From the NCBI GenBank assembly GCA_035690725.1, contig DASSKF010000058.1:1-33155 (forward strand): a stretch of 33,155 nucleotides of DNA, in the 5' to 3' direction. The notes under the pieces are model-generated. The model was not told the origin of the DNA, did not search any database, and worked only from the letters and a program-made list of their open reading frames with translations. The stretch's first letter is position 1, and each line of letters opens with the position of its first letter. The position numbers and the translations under genes are program-made. The DNA comes from DASSKF01 sp035690725 (GTDB lineage Bacteria > Actinomycetota > Actinomycetes > Actinomycetales > Dermatophilaceae). Positions 23,367 through 31,981 of the stretch are shown piece by piece.

Positions 23367-23698
23367 CGGTCCAGTCTACGGGACCGCGCGGGTCCGACGG
23401 CAACGTGATGGCCCGGGCGCCTGCTGCGCCGACGGGCCGGCGAGGCCGAGACCAGCAGCGCACCGCCGACGAGCACCGGCATGCCGTACGACGCGAGCTC
23501 GCCGGGCCCCCCGCCGAGCCCCATGGTCCCGACGTAGACCGTGAACAGGCCGGCCAGTGCCTTGCCGACCCACCGCCGCTGCCACCCGGACACGAGCAGC
23601 AGCGCGAGCAGCACCAGGATCACCACGGCGGACACCAGCACCACCGTCACCGGTCCCGGCGCCGGGCCGACCAGTGCCACCCAGGCGATCTCGAACAC
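23354..23698 (-). CDS. Small membrane protein of unknown function
   Basis: This is a 114-residue protein with about three hydrophobic segments (PGPVTVVLVSAVVILVLLALLLVSG, ALAGLFTVYVGTMGLGGG, GMPVLVGGALLVSASPA) and an Arg-rich tail. I took the GTG giving VFEIAWVALVGP; longer in-frame versions add low-quality Pro/Arg sequence. No ribosome binding site is clear. The last codons cover the ileS promoter, and the stop lies within the start of the T-box leader. The clean membrane pattern supports a real gene, but no family was recognised. Confidence 0.6.
   Translation of the reverse strand: MFEIAWVALVGPAPGPVTVVLVSAVVILVLLALLLVSGWQRRWVGKALAGLFTVYVGTMGLGGGPGELASYGMPVLVGGALLVSASPARRRSRRPGHHVAVGPARSRRLDRTGA
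23373..23403 (-). promoter_or_regulatory. Likely promoter of the T-box/ileS transcript
   Basis: On the minus strand TTGCCG (23398-23403) and TAGACT (23373-23378) are separated by 19 bases, slightly more than ideal. They would start transcription about seven bases upstream of the T-box stem I. Placement relative to the leader is the main support. The promoter lies inside the 3' end of the upstream small membrane gene. Confidence 0.5.
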
Positions 23699-23807
23699 CT
23701 GGACGCCGCGCGAGATTCTGGTGCGGATCGCCGGGACGGACCCCGGCGAGCGCTGACCCGCCCCACGGAGAGCGGCGCGGCCCGTGCGCGACCCGCGGGC
23801 ACCGCAT

Positions 23808-23831
23808 ACCGGTTCAAGGGGGCAAACCGGT
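23808..23831. promoter_or_regulatory. Inverted repeat upstream of valS
   Basis: ACCGGTT and AACCGGT are perfect 7-base complements 10 bases apart, a two-turn operator-like spacing, about 40 bases before the valS start. They lie in the gap between the small membrane gene and valS. A regulator site or a short hairpin in the valS leader is possible; nothing identifies a binder. Confidence 0.35.
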
Positions 23832-23868
23832 GCGAGGGCACCCCCGTCGTTCTGGGACCATGGGGGGC

Positions 23869-26520
23869 ATGACCAACCCCGCGGAGCCGGAGCACCCCGC
23901 CATGACATCCAGCATCCCCGCCAAGCCGTCGGTCGACGGCCTCGAGGACAAGTGGATGCAGGTATGGCGCGAGCAGGGCACCTACCGCTTCGACCGCGAG
24001 CGCGCGCTCTCCGGCCCGCGGGAGCGCGTCTTCTCGATCGACACCCCGCCGCCGACCGCGAGCGGCTCGCTGCACGTGGGGCACGTCTTCTCCTACACGC
24101 ACACCGACTGCATGGCGCGCTACAAGCGGATGGCCGGGTTCGAGGTGTTCTACCCGATCGGCTGGGACGACAACGGCCTGCCGACCGAGAAGCGGGTGCA
24201 GAACTACTACGGCGTGCGCGGTGACGCCACCCTCCCCCACGACCCGGGCTTCGAGCCGCCGCACCGCGGCAGCGCCAGGAGCACCAAGGCCTCCGACCAG
24301 CAGCCGATCTCGCGGCAGAACTTCATCGAGCTGTGCGACGAGCTGACGGTCGAGGACGAGAAGGCGTTCGAGTCCCTCTTCCGCCGGATGGGGTTCAGCC
24401 TGGACTGGGGGATCTCCTACCGGACCATCGACGAGCACTCCCGGGCCACGGCCCAGCAGGGCTTCCTGCACAACCTGGCCCGCGGGGAGGCCTACCAGGC
24501 GGAGGCCCCGGGGCTGTGGGACGTGACCTTCCAGACCGCAGTGGCCCAGGCCGAGCTGGAGGCACGGGACTACCCGGGCGCGTTCCACCGGGTGGCCTTC
24601 CACACCGTGTCCCCGTCCGACGGTCCGGTGTACATCGAGACCACCCGCCCCGAGCTGATCCCGGCCGTCGTCGCGCTCATCGCCCACCCCGACGACGAGC
24701 GGTATGCCGACCTCTTCGGTTCCACGGTCACCTCACCCCTGTTCGGGGTCGAGATCCCCGTCCTGGCCCACCCGCTCGCCGAGCCGGACAAGGGCGCCGG
24801 CATCGCCATGTGCTGCACCTTCGGCGACCTCACCGACGTGACCTGGTGGCGTGAGCTGCAGCTGCCGACCCGGTCGGTGGTCACCCGGAGTGGCCGGCTC
24901 CAGCAGGACGTGCCGGCGTGGATCGTCGGGGGCCCGGGCGAGGCGCTCTACACCGAGCAGCTCGCCGGCAGGACCGTGCACACCGCGCGGGAGAACGTCG
25001 TGGCGGCGCTGCGGGGAGCCGGCGACCTCGACGGCGAGCCGGTGAAGACCCAGCGCAGGGCCAACTTCTACGAGCGCGGCGAGAAGCCGCTGGAGATCGT
25101 GACCAGCCGGCAGTGGTACATCCGCAACGGCGGCCGCGAGCCGGAGCTCAACGCGGCGCTCATCGAGCGGGGCCGGCAGATCGACTTCCACCCGGCGTTC
25201 ATGCGTGCCCGCTACGAGAACTGGGTGAGCGGTCTCAACGGCGACTGGCTGATCAGCCGGCAGCGGTTCTTCGGCGTGCCGATCCCGGTCTGGTACCCGC
25301 TCGACGACGCCGGCGACCCGGTCCACGACAAGCCGCTGGTGCCGAACGAGGCGGACCTGCCGGTGGACCCGGCGGCGCAGGCGCCGGAGGGCTACGAGGA
25401 GTCCCAGCGCGGGGTGCCGGGCGGCTTCGTGGGTGACCCGGACGTGATGGACACGTGGGCGACCTCCTCGCTGTCCCCGCAGATCGCCGGCGGCTGGCGC
25501 GGTGACCCCGAGCTGTTCGGCGCGGTGTTCCCGATGGACCTGCGGCCGCAGGCGCACGACATCATCCGCACGTGGCTGTTCGCGACCGTGGTGCGTGCGC
25601 ACCTGGAGCACGACAGTGTGCCGTGGGCCAACGCCGCGATCAGCGGCTGGATCCTCGACCCGGACCGCAAGAAGATGAGCAAGTCCAAGGGCAACGTGGT
25701 CACGCCCGAGGACGTCGTCAAGCAGCACAGCGCCGACGCCGTGCGCTACTGGGCGGCCTCGGGGCGGCTCGGGACCGACGCGGCCTACGACGAGGGCCAG
25801 ATGAAGGTGGGGCGTCGCCTCGCCATCAAGATCCTCAACGCCAGCAAGTTCGCCCTGTCCTTCGGAGAGCTCGACCTGACCGAGGGGGACTCCGTCGCCG
25901 ACCTCGTGACCGACGCTCTGGACCGCAGCATGCTGGCGGCCCTGCGCGAGGTGGTCGAGCGCTCCACCGCCGGCTTCGAGGCCTGGGACTACACCCGGTC
26001 GCTGGAGGTGACCGAGACCTTCTTCTGGACCTTCTGCGACGACTACCTGGAGCTGGTCAAGGACCGCGCCTACGGCGGCCGGGGCGAGGAGGGCGCCGCC
26101 TCGGCGCGGGCCGCGCTGCGGATCGCACTCGGCGTGCTGCTGCGGCTGCTGGCGCCGTTCCTGCCCTACGCCACCGAGGAGGTCTGGTCCTGGTGGCACG
26201 ACGGCTCGGTGCACCGGTCCGCGTGGCCGTCCCCACGGGAGCTGGAGGCGGCCGCCGACGGCGACCCTGCGGTGCTCGCCGCGGTGGGCACGGCTCTGGC
26301 GGGCGTGCGCAAGGCCAAGTCGGAGGCGAAGGTCGGGATGCGCGCGCTGGTGCCCTCGATGGTGCTGGCCGGGACGGCGGCGGACCTGGACCGCGTGCGT
26401 CCCGGCGTGGCCGACCTCAAGGCGGCCGGCAAGGTCAGCGAGATCGACTACGTCGACAGCCCGGACGGCACGGGGGTCGAGGTGCGCGACGTCGAGCTGG
26501 TGCCGGTCCCCAAGGGCTGA
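23869..26520 (+). CDS. valS: Valyl-tRNA synthetase
   Basis: This class Ia synthetase of about 883 residues charges tRNA-Val and edits Thr-tRNA. The HIGH motif is HVGH (residues 69-72, in SGSLHVGHVFSYTHTD) and the KMSKS motif is KMSKS (602-606, followed by KGNVV). GWDDNGLPTEKRVQNYYGV marks the variant ValS form seen in actinobacteria. The protein ends in DVELVPVPKG without the usual long C-terminal coiled-coil arm. Three in-frame ATGs are candidate starts (23860, 23869, 23902). The last, MTSSIPAKPSVDGLEDKW, is close to the family start and has GGAG nine bases before it. valS is divergent from the ileS operon rather than in the usual valS-folC order. Confidence 0.96.
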   Translation: MTNPAEPEHPAMTSSIPAKPSVDGLEDKWMQVWREQGTYRFDRERALSGPRERVFSIDTPPPTASGSLHVGHVFSYTHTDCMARYKRMAGFEVFYPIGWDDNGLPTEKRVQNYYGVRGDATLPHDPGFEPPHRGSARSTKASDQQPISRQNFIELCDELTVEDEKAFESLFRRMGFSLDWGISYRTIDEHSRATAQQGFLHNLARGEAYQAEAPGLWDVTFQTAVAQAELEARDYPGAFHRVAFHTVSPSDGPVYIETTRPELIPAVVALIAHPDDERYADLFGSTVTSPLFGVEIPVLAHPLAEPDKGAGIAMCCTFGDLTDVTWWRELQLPTRSVVTRSGRLQQDVPAWIVGGPGEALYTEQLAGRTVHTARENVVAALRGAGDLDGEPVKTQRRANFYERGEKPLEIVTSRQWYIRNGGREPELNAALIERGRQIDFHPAFMRARYENWVSGLNGDWLISRQRFFGVPIPVWYPLDDAGDPVHDKPLVPNEADLPVDPAAQAPEGYEESQRGVPGGFVGDPDVMDTWATSSLSPQIAGGWRGDPELFGAVFPMDLRPQAHDIIRTWLFATVVRAHLEHDSVPWANAAISGWILDPDRKKMSKSKGNVVTPEDVVKQHSADAVRYWAASGRLGTDAAYDEGQMKVGRRLAIKILNASKFALSFGELDLTEGDSVADLVTDALDRSMLAALREVVERSTAGFEAWDYTRSLEVTETFFWTFCDDYLELVKDRAYGGRGEEGAASARAALRIALGVLLRLLAPFLPYATEEVWSWWHDGSVHRSAWPSPRELEAAADGDPAVLAAVGTALAGVRKAKSEAKVGMRALVPSMVLAGTAADLDRVRPGVADLKAAGKVSEIDYVDSPDGTGVEVRDVELVPVPKG

Positions 26521-27326
26521 TCGGCGCTCTGGCACAGGCGGGTCTGCGGGTGCACCCGGCGCACCGACGGCAGGGTGGTCGCCCCGCGCGGCACCGTCCG
26601 GACCGCGCGCCACCGCTGCACCACGACGCCGCCGCGCACCGGGGCGTTGCGGGGCAGGACGACGACCCAGGGCAGGTCCCACCCGCCCAGCTGCAGCGAG
26701 CGCCCCACCCACTGGTGGCGCCCGCGCACCCGGACCGAGCCGTCAGCGGGGTCGTAGACGGTCAGCGCCCCGCCGCCCGGCGCGTCGATGACGAGCACCC
26801 AGTGCCGCGGCGTCCACCGGTCCCCGACGGCGAGCAGCGCCGGCAGCCCGTCGCCGACCCGCTCCAGCAGCCCGGCGTGCACCTCGCGCAGCTGGTCGCC
26901 GTTGCGCCGCCGCAGCGGCGCGATGACGTAGCGGGCACCGGCCCGGGCGGCACCGTGCTCGAGCTCAACCCGGGCACCGAACGGTGAGGTGTCGGCCCGG
27001 GAGGGCCAGGGCAGGTTCGGGCGGCCGTCCGCCCCGCGCCACCCGTTGGTGCGGTGCCGGACCTGCTCGCTGTGGGCGGTGAACCGCTCGGCCTCGGTGC
27101 GCGGGTCGACCCGTGCCTCCGGGGCGTCGATCCCGGCGGTGACCCACCGCGCGAAGACCGGGTCGGCCAGCATCCGCGCCACGGTCAGGGCGGCGCTGCC
27201 ACTGCGGTGGGGGTCGTCGTGGACCGGCCCGACCTGCCCCACCCTCAGGGTCCATCGGCCGGCGGGCTCCCACGTGTCCAACTGCGCCACCCCCACATCC
27301 TGCGCCGTTCTCGCGCCCGGCACCAC
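26448..27326 (-). CDS. C39-peptidase-like protein lacking the expected catalytic Cys
   Basis: This 292-residue protein resembles actinobacterial proteins with a papain-like C39 fold. A segment resembling their N-terminal active-site region reads DDPHRSGSAALTVARMLADPVFARW, where homologues I recall carry Cys-Gly; here it is Ser42-Gly43. The later part keeps LPALLAVGDRWTPRHWVLVID with His175 and ALTVYDPADG with Asp192, the positions expected for the rest of the triad. It may thus be inactive, a Ser variant, or a binding protein. No signal peptide is evident from the GTG start used; other GTG starts lie close downstream. The last 73 bases overlap the 3' end of valS on the other strand. It is divergent from the DUF4129 operon. 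Confidence 0.7.
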   Translation of the reverse strand: MVPGARTAQDVGVAQLDTWEPAGRWTLRVGQVGPVHDDPHRSGSAALTVARMLADPVFARWVTAGIDAPEARVDPRTEAERFTAHSEQVRHRTNGWRGADGRPNLPWPSRADTSPFGARVELEHGAARAGARYVIAPLRRRNGDQLREVHAGLLERVGDGLPALLAVGDRWTPRHWVLVIDAPGGGALTVYDPADGSVRVRGRHQWVGRSLQLGGWDLPWVVVLPRNAPVRGGVVVQRWRAVRTVPRGATTLPSVRRVHPQTRLCQSADQPLGTGTSSTSRTSTPVPSGLST

Positions 27327-27339
27327 CCCCGAACAGCCG

Positions 27340-27369
27340 TTCCGGTCCGCCGCGGGGTGCCGGTAGCCT
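27340..27369 (+). promoter_or_regulatory. Likely promoter of the DUF4129-moxR operon
   Basis: TTCCGG (27340-27345) and TAGCCT (27364-27369) are 18 bases apart. The expected transcription start falls at or next to the GTG at 27377, so the mRNA would be leaderless. That is common in actinobacteria and agrees with the absence of a ribosome binding site. Confidence 0.5.
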
Positions 27370-27376
27370 GCCCGTC

Positions 27377-28129
27377 GTGCGTCGCCGAGCCCTCTGGATC
27401 ACCGCCGGGGCGCTCGCGGTGCTCCTGCTGCTGTGGGTGACCGCCGCCGACCCCGTCTCCTGGGTCCACGCGCCGCAGCGCGACCTCGGGCTGCCCCTCG
27501 GGCACCTCGAGCTGCCGAACCGCCCCCACGCCCACCCCTCCGGCACCCCGACCTGGCGCGACCGGGTGGACGGCGCCCACCGGCCCGACGCCAGCACCGA
27601 CCCCGCCGACGTCATCAGCACGGTGCTGCTCGTGGCCGTCCTCGCGGTCGCCGGCCTGCTCGTGCTCCGGTGGCTCCTCGGCCGGCTGCGCAGCTGGTGG
27701 GGTGGCCGCGAGCGCGAGGAGAACTTCGACCTGGTCCCGGACGAGGGCGCGGTCGCCACGCAGGTGCTCCGCGGTGCCGAGCGACAGGTGGCGGCCCTGG
27801 CCGAGGGACCGCCGCGCGACGCGATCGTGCTGTGCTGGGTGCGCCTCGAGGAGGACGCCGGCGGGGCCGGCCTGCCCCGCCACCCGTGGGAGACCTCGGC
27901 CGAGTTCACCCGCCGCGTCATCACCAGCCAGCTCGTCGGCAGCACGGCGATCGGGCAGCTGGCGGCGCTCTACCGGGAGGCCCGCTTCTCGCGGCACCCG
28001 ATGTCCGAGCAGGACCGGGCCACCGCCCGGGAGGCGCTCGCCACCGTGCACGCGAGCCTGCGTCGCGCCCGGCACCGGGACGCCGACCGCGCCACCACCG
28101 GGTCCACCAGCGACGGGGGCGCGTCGTGA
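27377..28129 (+). CDS. DUF4129 domain membrane protein
   Basis: This 250-residue protein has an N-terminal helix (ALWITAGALAVLLLLWVTA), an outer loop, a second helix (VISTVLLVAVLAVAGLLVLRWLL) and a cytoplasmic DUF4129 domain. The typical pattern of that domain is RDAIVLCWVRLEEDAG, then HPWETSAEFTRRV and LAALYREARFSRHPMSEQDR. DUF4129 proteins accompany MoxR and DUF58 genes and in some proteins are fused to transglutaminase domains; their role is unknown. It starts the operon, probably leaderless, and its stop overlaps the next gene by GTGA. Confidence 0.88.
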   Translation: MRRRALWITAGALAVLLLLWVTAADPVSWVHAPQRDLGLPLGHLELPNRPHAHPSGTPTWRDRVDGAHRPDASTDPADVISTVLLVAVLAVAGLLVLRWLLGRLRSWWGGREREENFDLVPDEGAVATQVLRGAERQVAALAEGPPRDAIVLCWVRLEEDAGGAGLPRHPWETSAEFTRRVITSQLVGSTAIGQLAALYREARFSRHPMSEQDRATAREALATVHASLRRARHRDADRATTGSTSDGGAS

Positions 28130-28608
28130 GCCCGCGGTGGGGCCTGCGGGTCACGGTCGCCGTCGTCCTCGGCACGGGCGCCGGGGTCCTGCTGTGGTGG
28201 CTGCAGACCTCCCTGCGGTATGCCGTGTTCGCCGGCGTCTGGCTCGGCCTCGCCACCTGCTGGTGGCTGGTGCGCGACCTGGGTCCGGCAGCCCACCGCG
28301 CCACATGGACGACGAGCGAGGCCCCCCAGGTGGCGCACGAGCACGCGCTGGACCACCGGGTGCGCTGGCTGCGGCACGCCGTCGCCGACGGCGCCGGCCC
28401 CGAGGGAGCCGACCGCCTGCACGGGGTGCTGCGCGAGCTGTCCGACGAGCGGCTGCGGCGCCACCACGGCGCCGGCCTCGACGCCCCGGCCGAGGCCCTG
28501 CGACCCGTGCTCGGGCCCGACCTCGACGACTACCTGCGAGCGCCGGTGGCGCCGTCGCTCAGCCCCGCCCGACTGTCCCTGCTCCTCGACCGGATCGAGT
28601 CCCTGTGA
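28126..28608 (+). CDS. Hypothetical membrane protein of the MoxR-DUF58 operon
   Basis: This 160-residue protein has two adjacent membrane helices at the N-terminus (VTVAVVLGTGAGVLLWWLQ and YAVFAGVWLGLATCWWLV). A cytoplasmic, His/Arg-rich helical part follows (HALDHRVRWLRHAVADGAG, LHGVLRELSDERLRRHHG), ending in SPARLSLLLDRIESL. I do not recognise a named domain. It begins with a GTGA overlap to the DUF4129 gene, and its own stop overlaps a possible GTG start of moxR. Confidence 0.82.
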   Translation: MSPRWGLRVTVAVVLGTGAGVLLWWLQTSLRYAVFAGVWLGLATCWWLVRDLGPAAHRATWTTSEAPQVAHEHALDHRVRWLRHAVADGAGPEGADRLHGVLRELSDERLRRHHGAGLDAPAEALRPVLGPDLDDYLRAPVAPSLSPARLSLLLDRIESL

Positions 28609-28661
28609 GCCGCCAGCACGAGCGACCCGACCTGAGCCACCCCCCGACGAACGGAGACCGC

Positions 28662-29656
<995 letters not shown>

Positions 29657-29660
<4 letters not shown>

Positions 29661-30973
29661 TGCGTCCGGACCCCTCCCGCTGGCAGCTCACGCACGCCCA
29701 CCAGCGCGCGCTCGTCGTGGGGGCGCTCGGGCTGGTGGCCGGGGTCGTCCTGCACCGGGTCGACCTCGTGGTGCTCGCCCTGCCGTTCGCCCTCGTCGCC
29801 GCCTGGGCCCTCCTCACCCGTCCCGGTGCCGGGCCCTCCTTCACCGGGCGGCTCGGGATCCGCACCCTGCGGGAGGGACAGGGCACCCGGTGGACGGTGA
29901 CGGCGACCGGCGGAGTGGGCATGGAGGACCTGGTCCTGACCCTGGCGCCGCACCTCTGGGGGCATCGCCGGCCGGTGCACGGCACCGTCGTCGTCCCGGT
30001 CCCGGCCGGCCGCGAGGGCAGCGAGCCGGTGGAGGCCCACATCGGCTGGCGCAGCACGCGGTGGGGCCGGCACGAGGTCGGACCGGGCCTCGCGGGTGCG
30101 CTGGGGCCGTGGGGCGCCTACCGTGCCGGGCCGCACGAGCTGCCCCCGCGCCAGCTCACCAGCCTGCCCCTGCCCGCCGTCTTCGACGGGTCCGCCCCGG
30201 CCCCGCACCCGCAGGGCCTGGTCGGCACGAACCGGTCGCTGCGCCGCGGCACCGGCTCGGAGTTCGCCGGCATTCGGCCGTTCACCGGCGGCGACCGGCT
30301 GCGGCACATCCACTGGCCCGTCTCCCAGCGCACCGGCAGCCTGCACGTGCGGCAGACGTATGCCGACCAGGACACCCACGTGGTGCTCGTCGCCGACGCG
30401 GCCCACGACGTCGGGGTCGGCGAGGGCATCGACGGCCGCGCAAGCAGCCTCGACACCACCGTCCGGGCCGCTGGTGCGGTGGCCGAGCACTACCTGCGGC
30501 GCGGTGAGCGGGTGAGCCTGCGGGTGACCGGCGCCGCGCGGGTGGCCCGCATCCCACCCGCGACCGGCCTGCGCCACCTGCGGCGCATCCTGGGCCGCCT
30601 GGCCGAGGTCCGGCCCGGTACCGCCCGGCGGCACGACGAGGAGGGCAGCCGCCTGGACGTCGGTGCCGGAGCGCTGGTCGTCATGCTCTCGCCGCTGCTC
30701 GCGCCGGCGACCCTGCAGCAGGCGGTGGGCGGGGTGCGCCGCGGCCTCGCCGTGGTCGTGATCGACACCCTGCCGGACGACGCCGAGCCGCAGGACGCCG
30801 AGGAGGCGACCCGGCTGGCGTGGCGGCTGCGGATGCTCGAGCGCGACCGGGAGATCCACCGGGTCAGCGAGGCCGGCGTCCCCGTCATCGCCTGGCGCGG
30901 GCCCGGGAGCCTCGACCAGGTGCTGCGCGACCTGGGCCGCCAGTCGCGCGCCGCCCGGGCGGTGCGCCGGTGA
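29657..30973 (+). CDS. DUF58 domain protein
   Basis: This 438-residue protein has two N-terminal membrane helices (RALVVGALGLVAGVVL, LVVLALPFALVAAWALL), a beta-rich middle and the DUF58 motif GSEFAGIRPFTGGDRLRHIHWPVSQRTG at about residues 200-227. That motif carries the conserved GDxxRxIxW. A VWA-like domain with LVADAAHD follows, though the full metal site is not obvious. DUF58 proteins are the usual partners of MoxR ATPases. It starts by GTGA overlap with moxR (an ATG directly after the GTG is equally possible) and overlaps the next gene by GTGA. Confidence 0.92.
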
Positions 30974-31554
30974 GCAGCCTGACCGCCGCGGCGAAGGAGC
31001 TGGCCGAGGTTCGGGGCGCGCTCCTGTGGGCCCGGCTGGGGCACCTCGCCGCCACGGCGGCGTTCCTGCTGTGCCTCGACGTCGCCGGCGCCCCGGTCGA
31101 CCTGGTGCTCTGGGCCGTGGCCGTCCTCGGCGTCCTCGGTGCCCTCGCCCCCGACAGCGGCGTGCCGATGGTCAGCGTGGTGGTCGGCGGGTGGGCCTGG
31201 TGGGGCACGGCCGACCCCGGGACCTGGTGGACCCTGCCCGCCGCGCTGGCCCTGCTGCTCGTCCACGTGACGGCCGCACTCGCGGGGAGCTACCCGTCGA
31301 CATCCCGCCTCCCCCGTCCGGTCGTCGCGCGCTGGGGCCGGCGCACGACGGCGGTCGCCGCCGTCACCGTGGTCGCCGCCCTCGTCGCCCAGGGGTTGCT
31401 CCGGGCCGGTGCTCCCGGGGACGCCTGGCTGACCGCGGCCGTCCTCGTCCTGCTCGCGGTCGGCATCCTGCTCGCCCGCCACCGCACGTTGCACACCGGC
31501 AGCAGCGGTCGGCCGGACCGGCCGGGGTCGGCGGAGCGGTCCCCGGCCGCCTGA
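30970..31554 (+). CDS. Membrane protein at the end of the MoxR-DUF58 operon
   Basis: This 194-residue protein has about six hydrophobic segments, starting with LGHLAATAAFLLCLDVAGAPVDLVLWAVAVLGVLGAL and including TTAVAAVTVVAALVAQGLL near the end. The tail is Ser/Pro/Arg-rich. No domain was recognised. Its GTG start overlaps the DUF58 stop by GTGA. The stop is one base from the stop of the convergent small membrane gene, leaving no room for a separate terminator. Confidence 0.82.
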   Translation: MSSLTAAAKELAEVRGALLWARLGHLAATAAFLLCLDVAGAPVDLVLWAVAVLGVLGALAPDSGVPMVSVVVGGWAWWGTADPGTWWTLPAALALLLVHVTAALAGSYPSTSRLPRPVVARWGRRTTAVAAVTVVAALVAQGLLRAGAPGDAWLTAAVLVLLAVGILLARHRTLHTGSSGRPDRPGSAERSPAA

Positions 31555-31555
31555 G

Positions 31556-31867
31556 TCAGAACCGGATGCGGGACCGGTCCGCGAGGAGGTGGCTGGCCGC
31601 CGACGACACGGCCGCGACGGTCAGCACCGACGGCCAAGCGCCGATCTTCTTGGCGAGCGGGTGGGACGTACCGAACCCCACGGCATACACACCGAGCAGT
31701 AGTCCGGTGACTCCCGGACCGGAACTGCGCAGCCACTCGCGACCACACCAGGCACCGGCGGCGGCGAGCACGACGCCGGCGAGGTCACGCCGGCCGCTGT
31801 AGCGCCCGACAGCGAACCCGCCGACGAGTCCGGCGGCGACGACAGGGGCGGTGGGCACGTCAGGCAT
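31556..31867 (-). CDS. Small hydrophobic protein of unknown function
   Basis: This 103-residue protein is rich in Gly and Ala, with helices around VVAAGLVGGFAVGRYSG, LAGVVLAAAGAWCG, GVTGLLLGVYAVGFG and VLTVAAVSSAASHLL. It resembles small four-helix membrane proteins that are widespread in actinobacteria, without known function. It starts with ATG and lies 105 bases downstream of clpX on the same strand, behind a repeated 23-base segment. Confidence 0.75.
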   Translation of the reverse strand: MPDVPTAPVVAAGLVGGFAVGRYSGRRDLAGVVLAAAGAWCGREWLRSSGPGVTGLLLGVYAVGFGTSHPLAKKIGAWPSVLTVAAVSSAASHLLADRSRIRF

Positions 31868-31883
31868 GTACCGACGCTACAAC

Positions 31884-31981
31884 CACGCAGTCGTCGGTCA
31901 CGCCGAGCCGCATGGGCGGACCTCCTCGGCGCTCCGGGCCTCGCTACGCTCGTTTCCTCACGCAGTCGTCGGTCACGCCGA
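31884..31981. repeat. Pair of 23-base direct repeats around a REP-like segment
   Basis: A perfect 23-base sequence beginning CACGCAGTCGTCGGTCACG occurs at 31884-31906 and 31959-31981. The second copy contains the clpX stop codon. Between them lies a 52-base segment with CCTCGCTACGCTCG and CCTCCTCGGCGCTCCG, the kind of GAGCGNAGCGAG sequence seen in intergenic repeats of high-GC genomes. Confidence 0.8.

Noticed and set aside
23557..23868. Upstream extension of the valS reading frame
   Set aside because: It is Arg/Pro-rich without ValS similarity, and three ATGs close to the family start are available.
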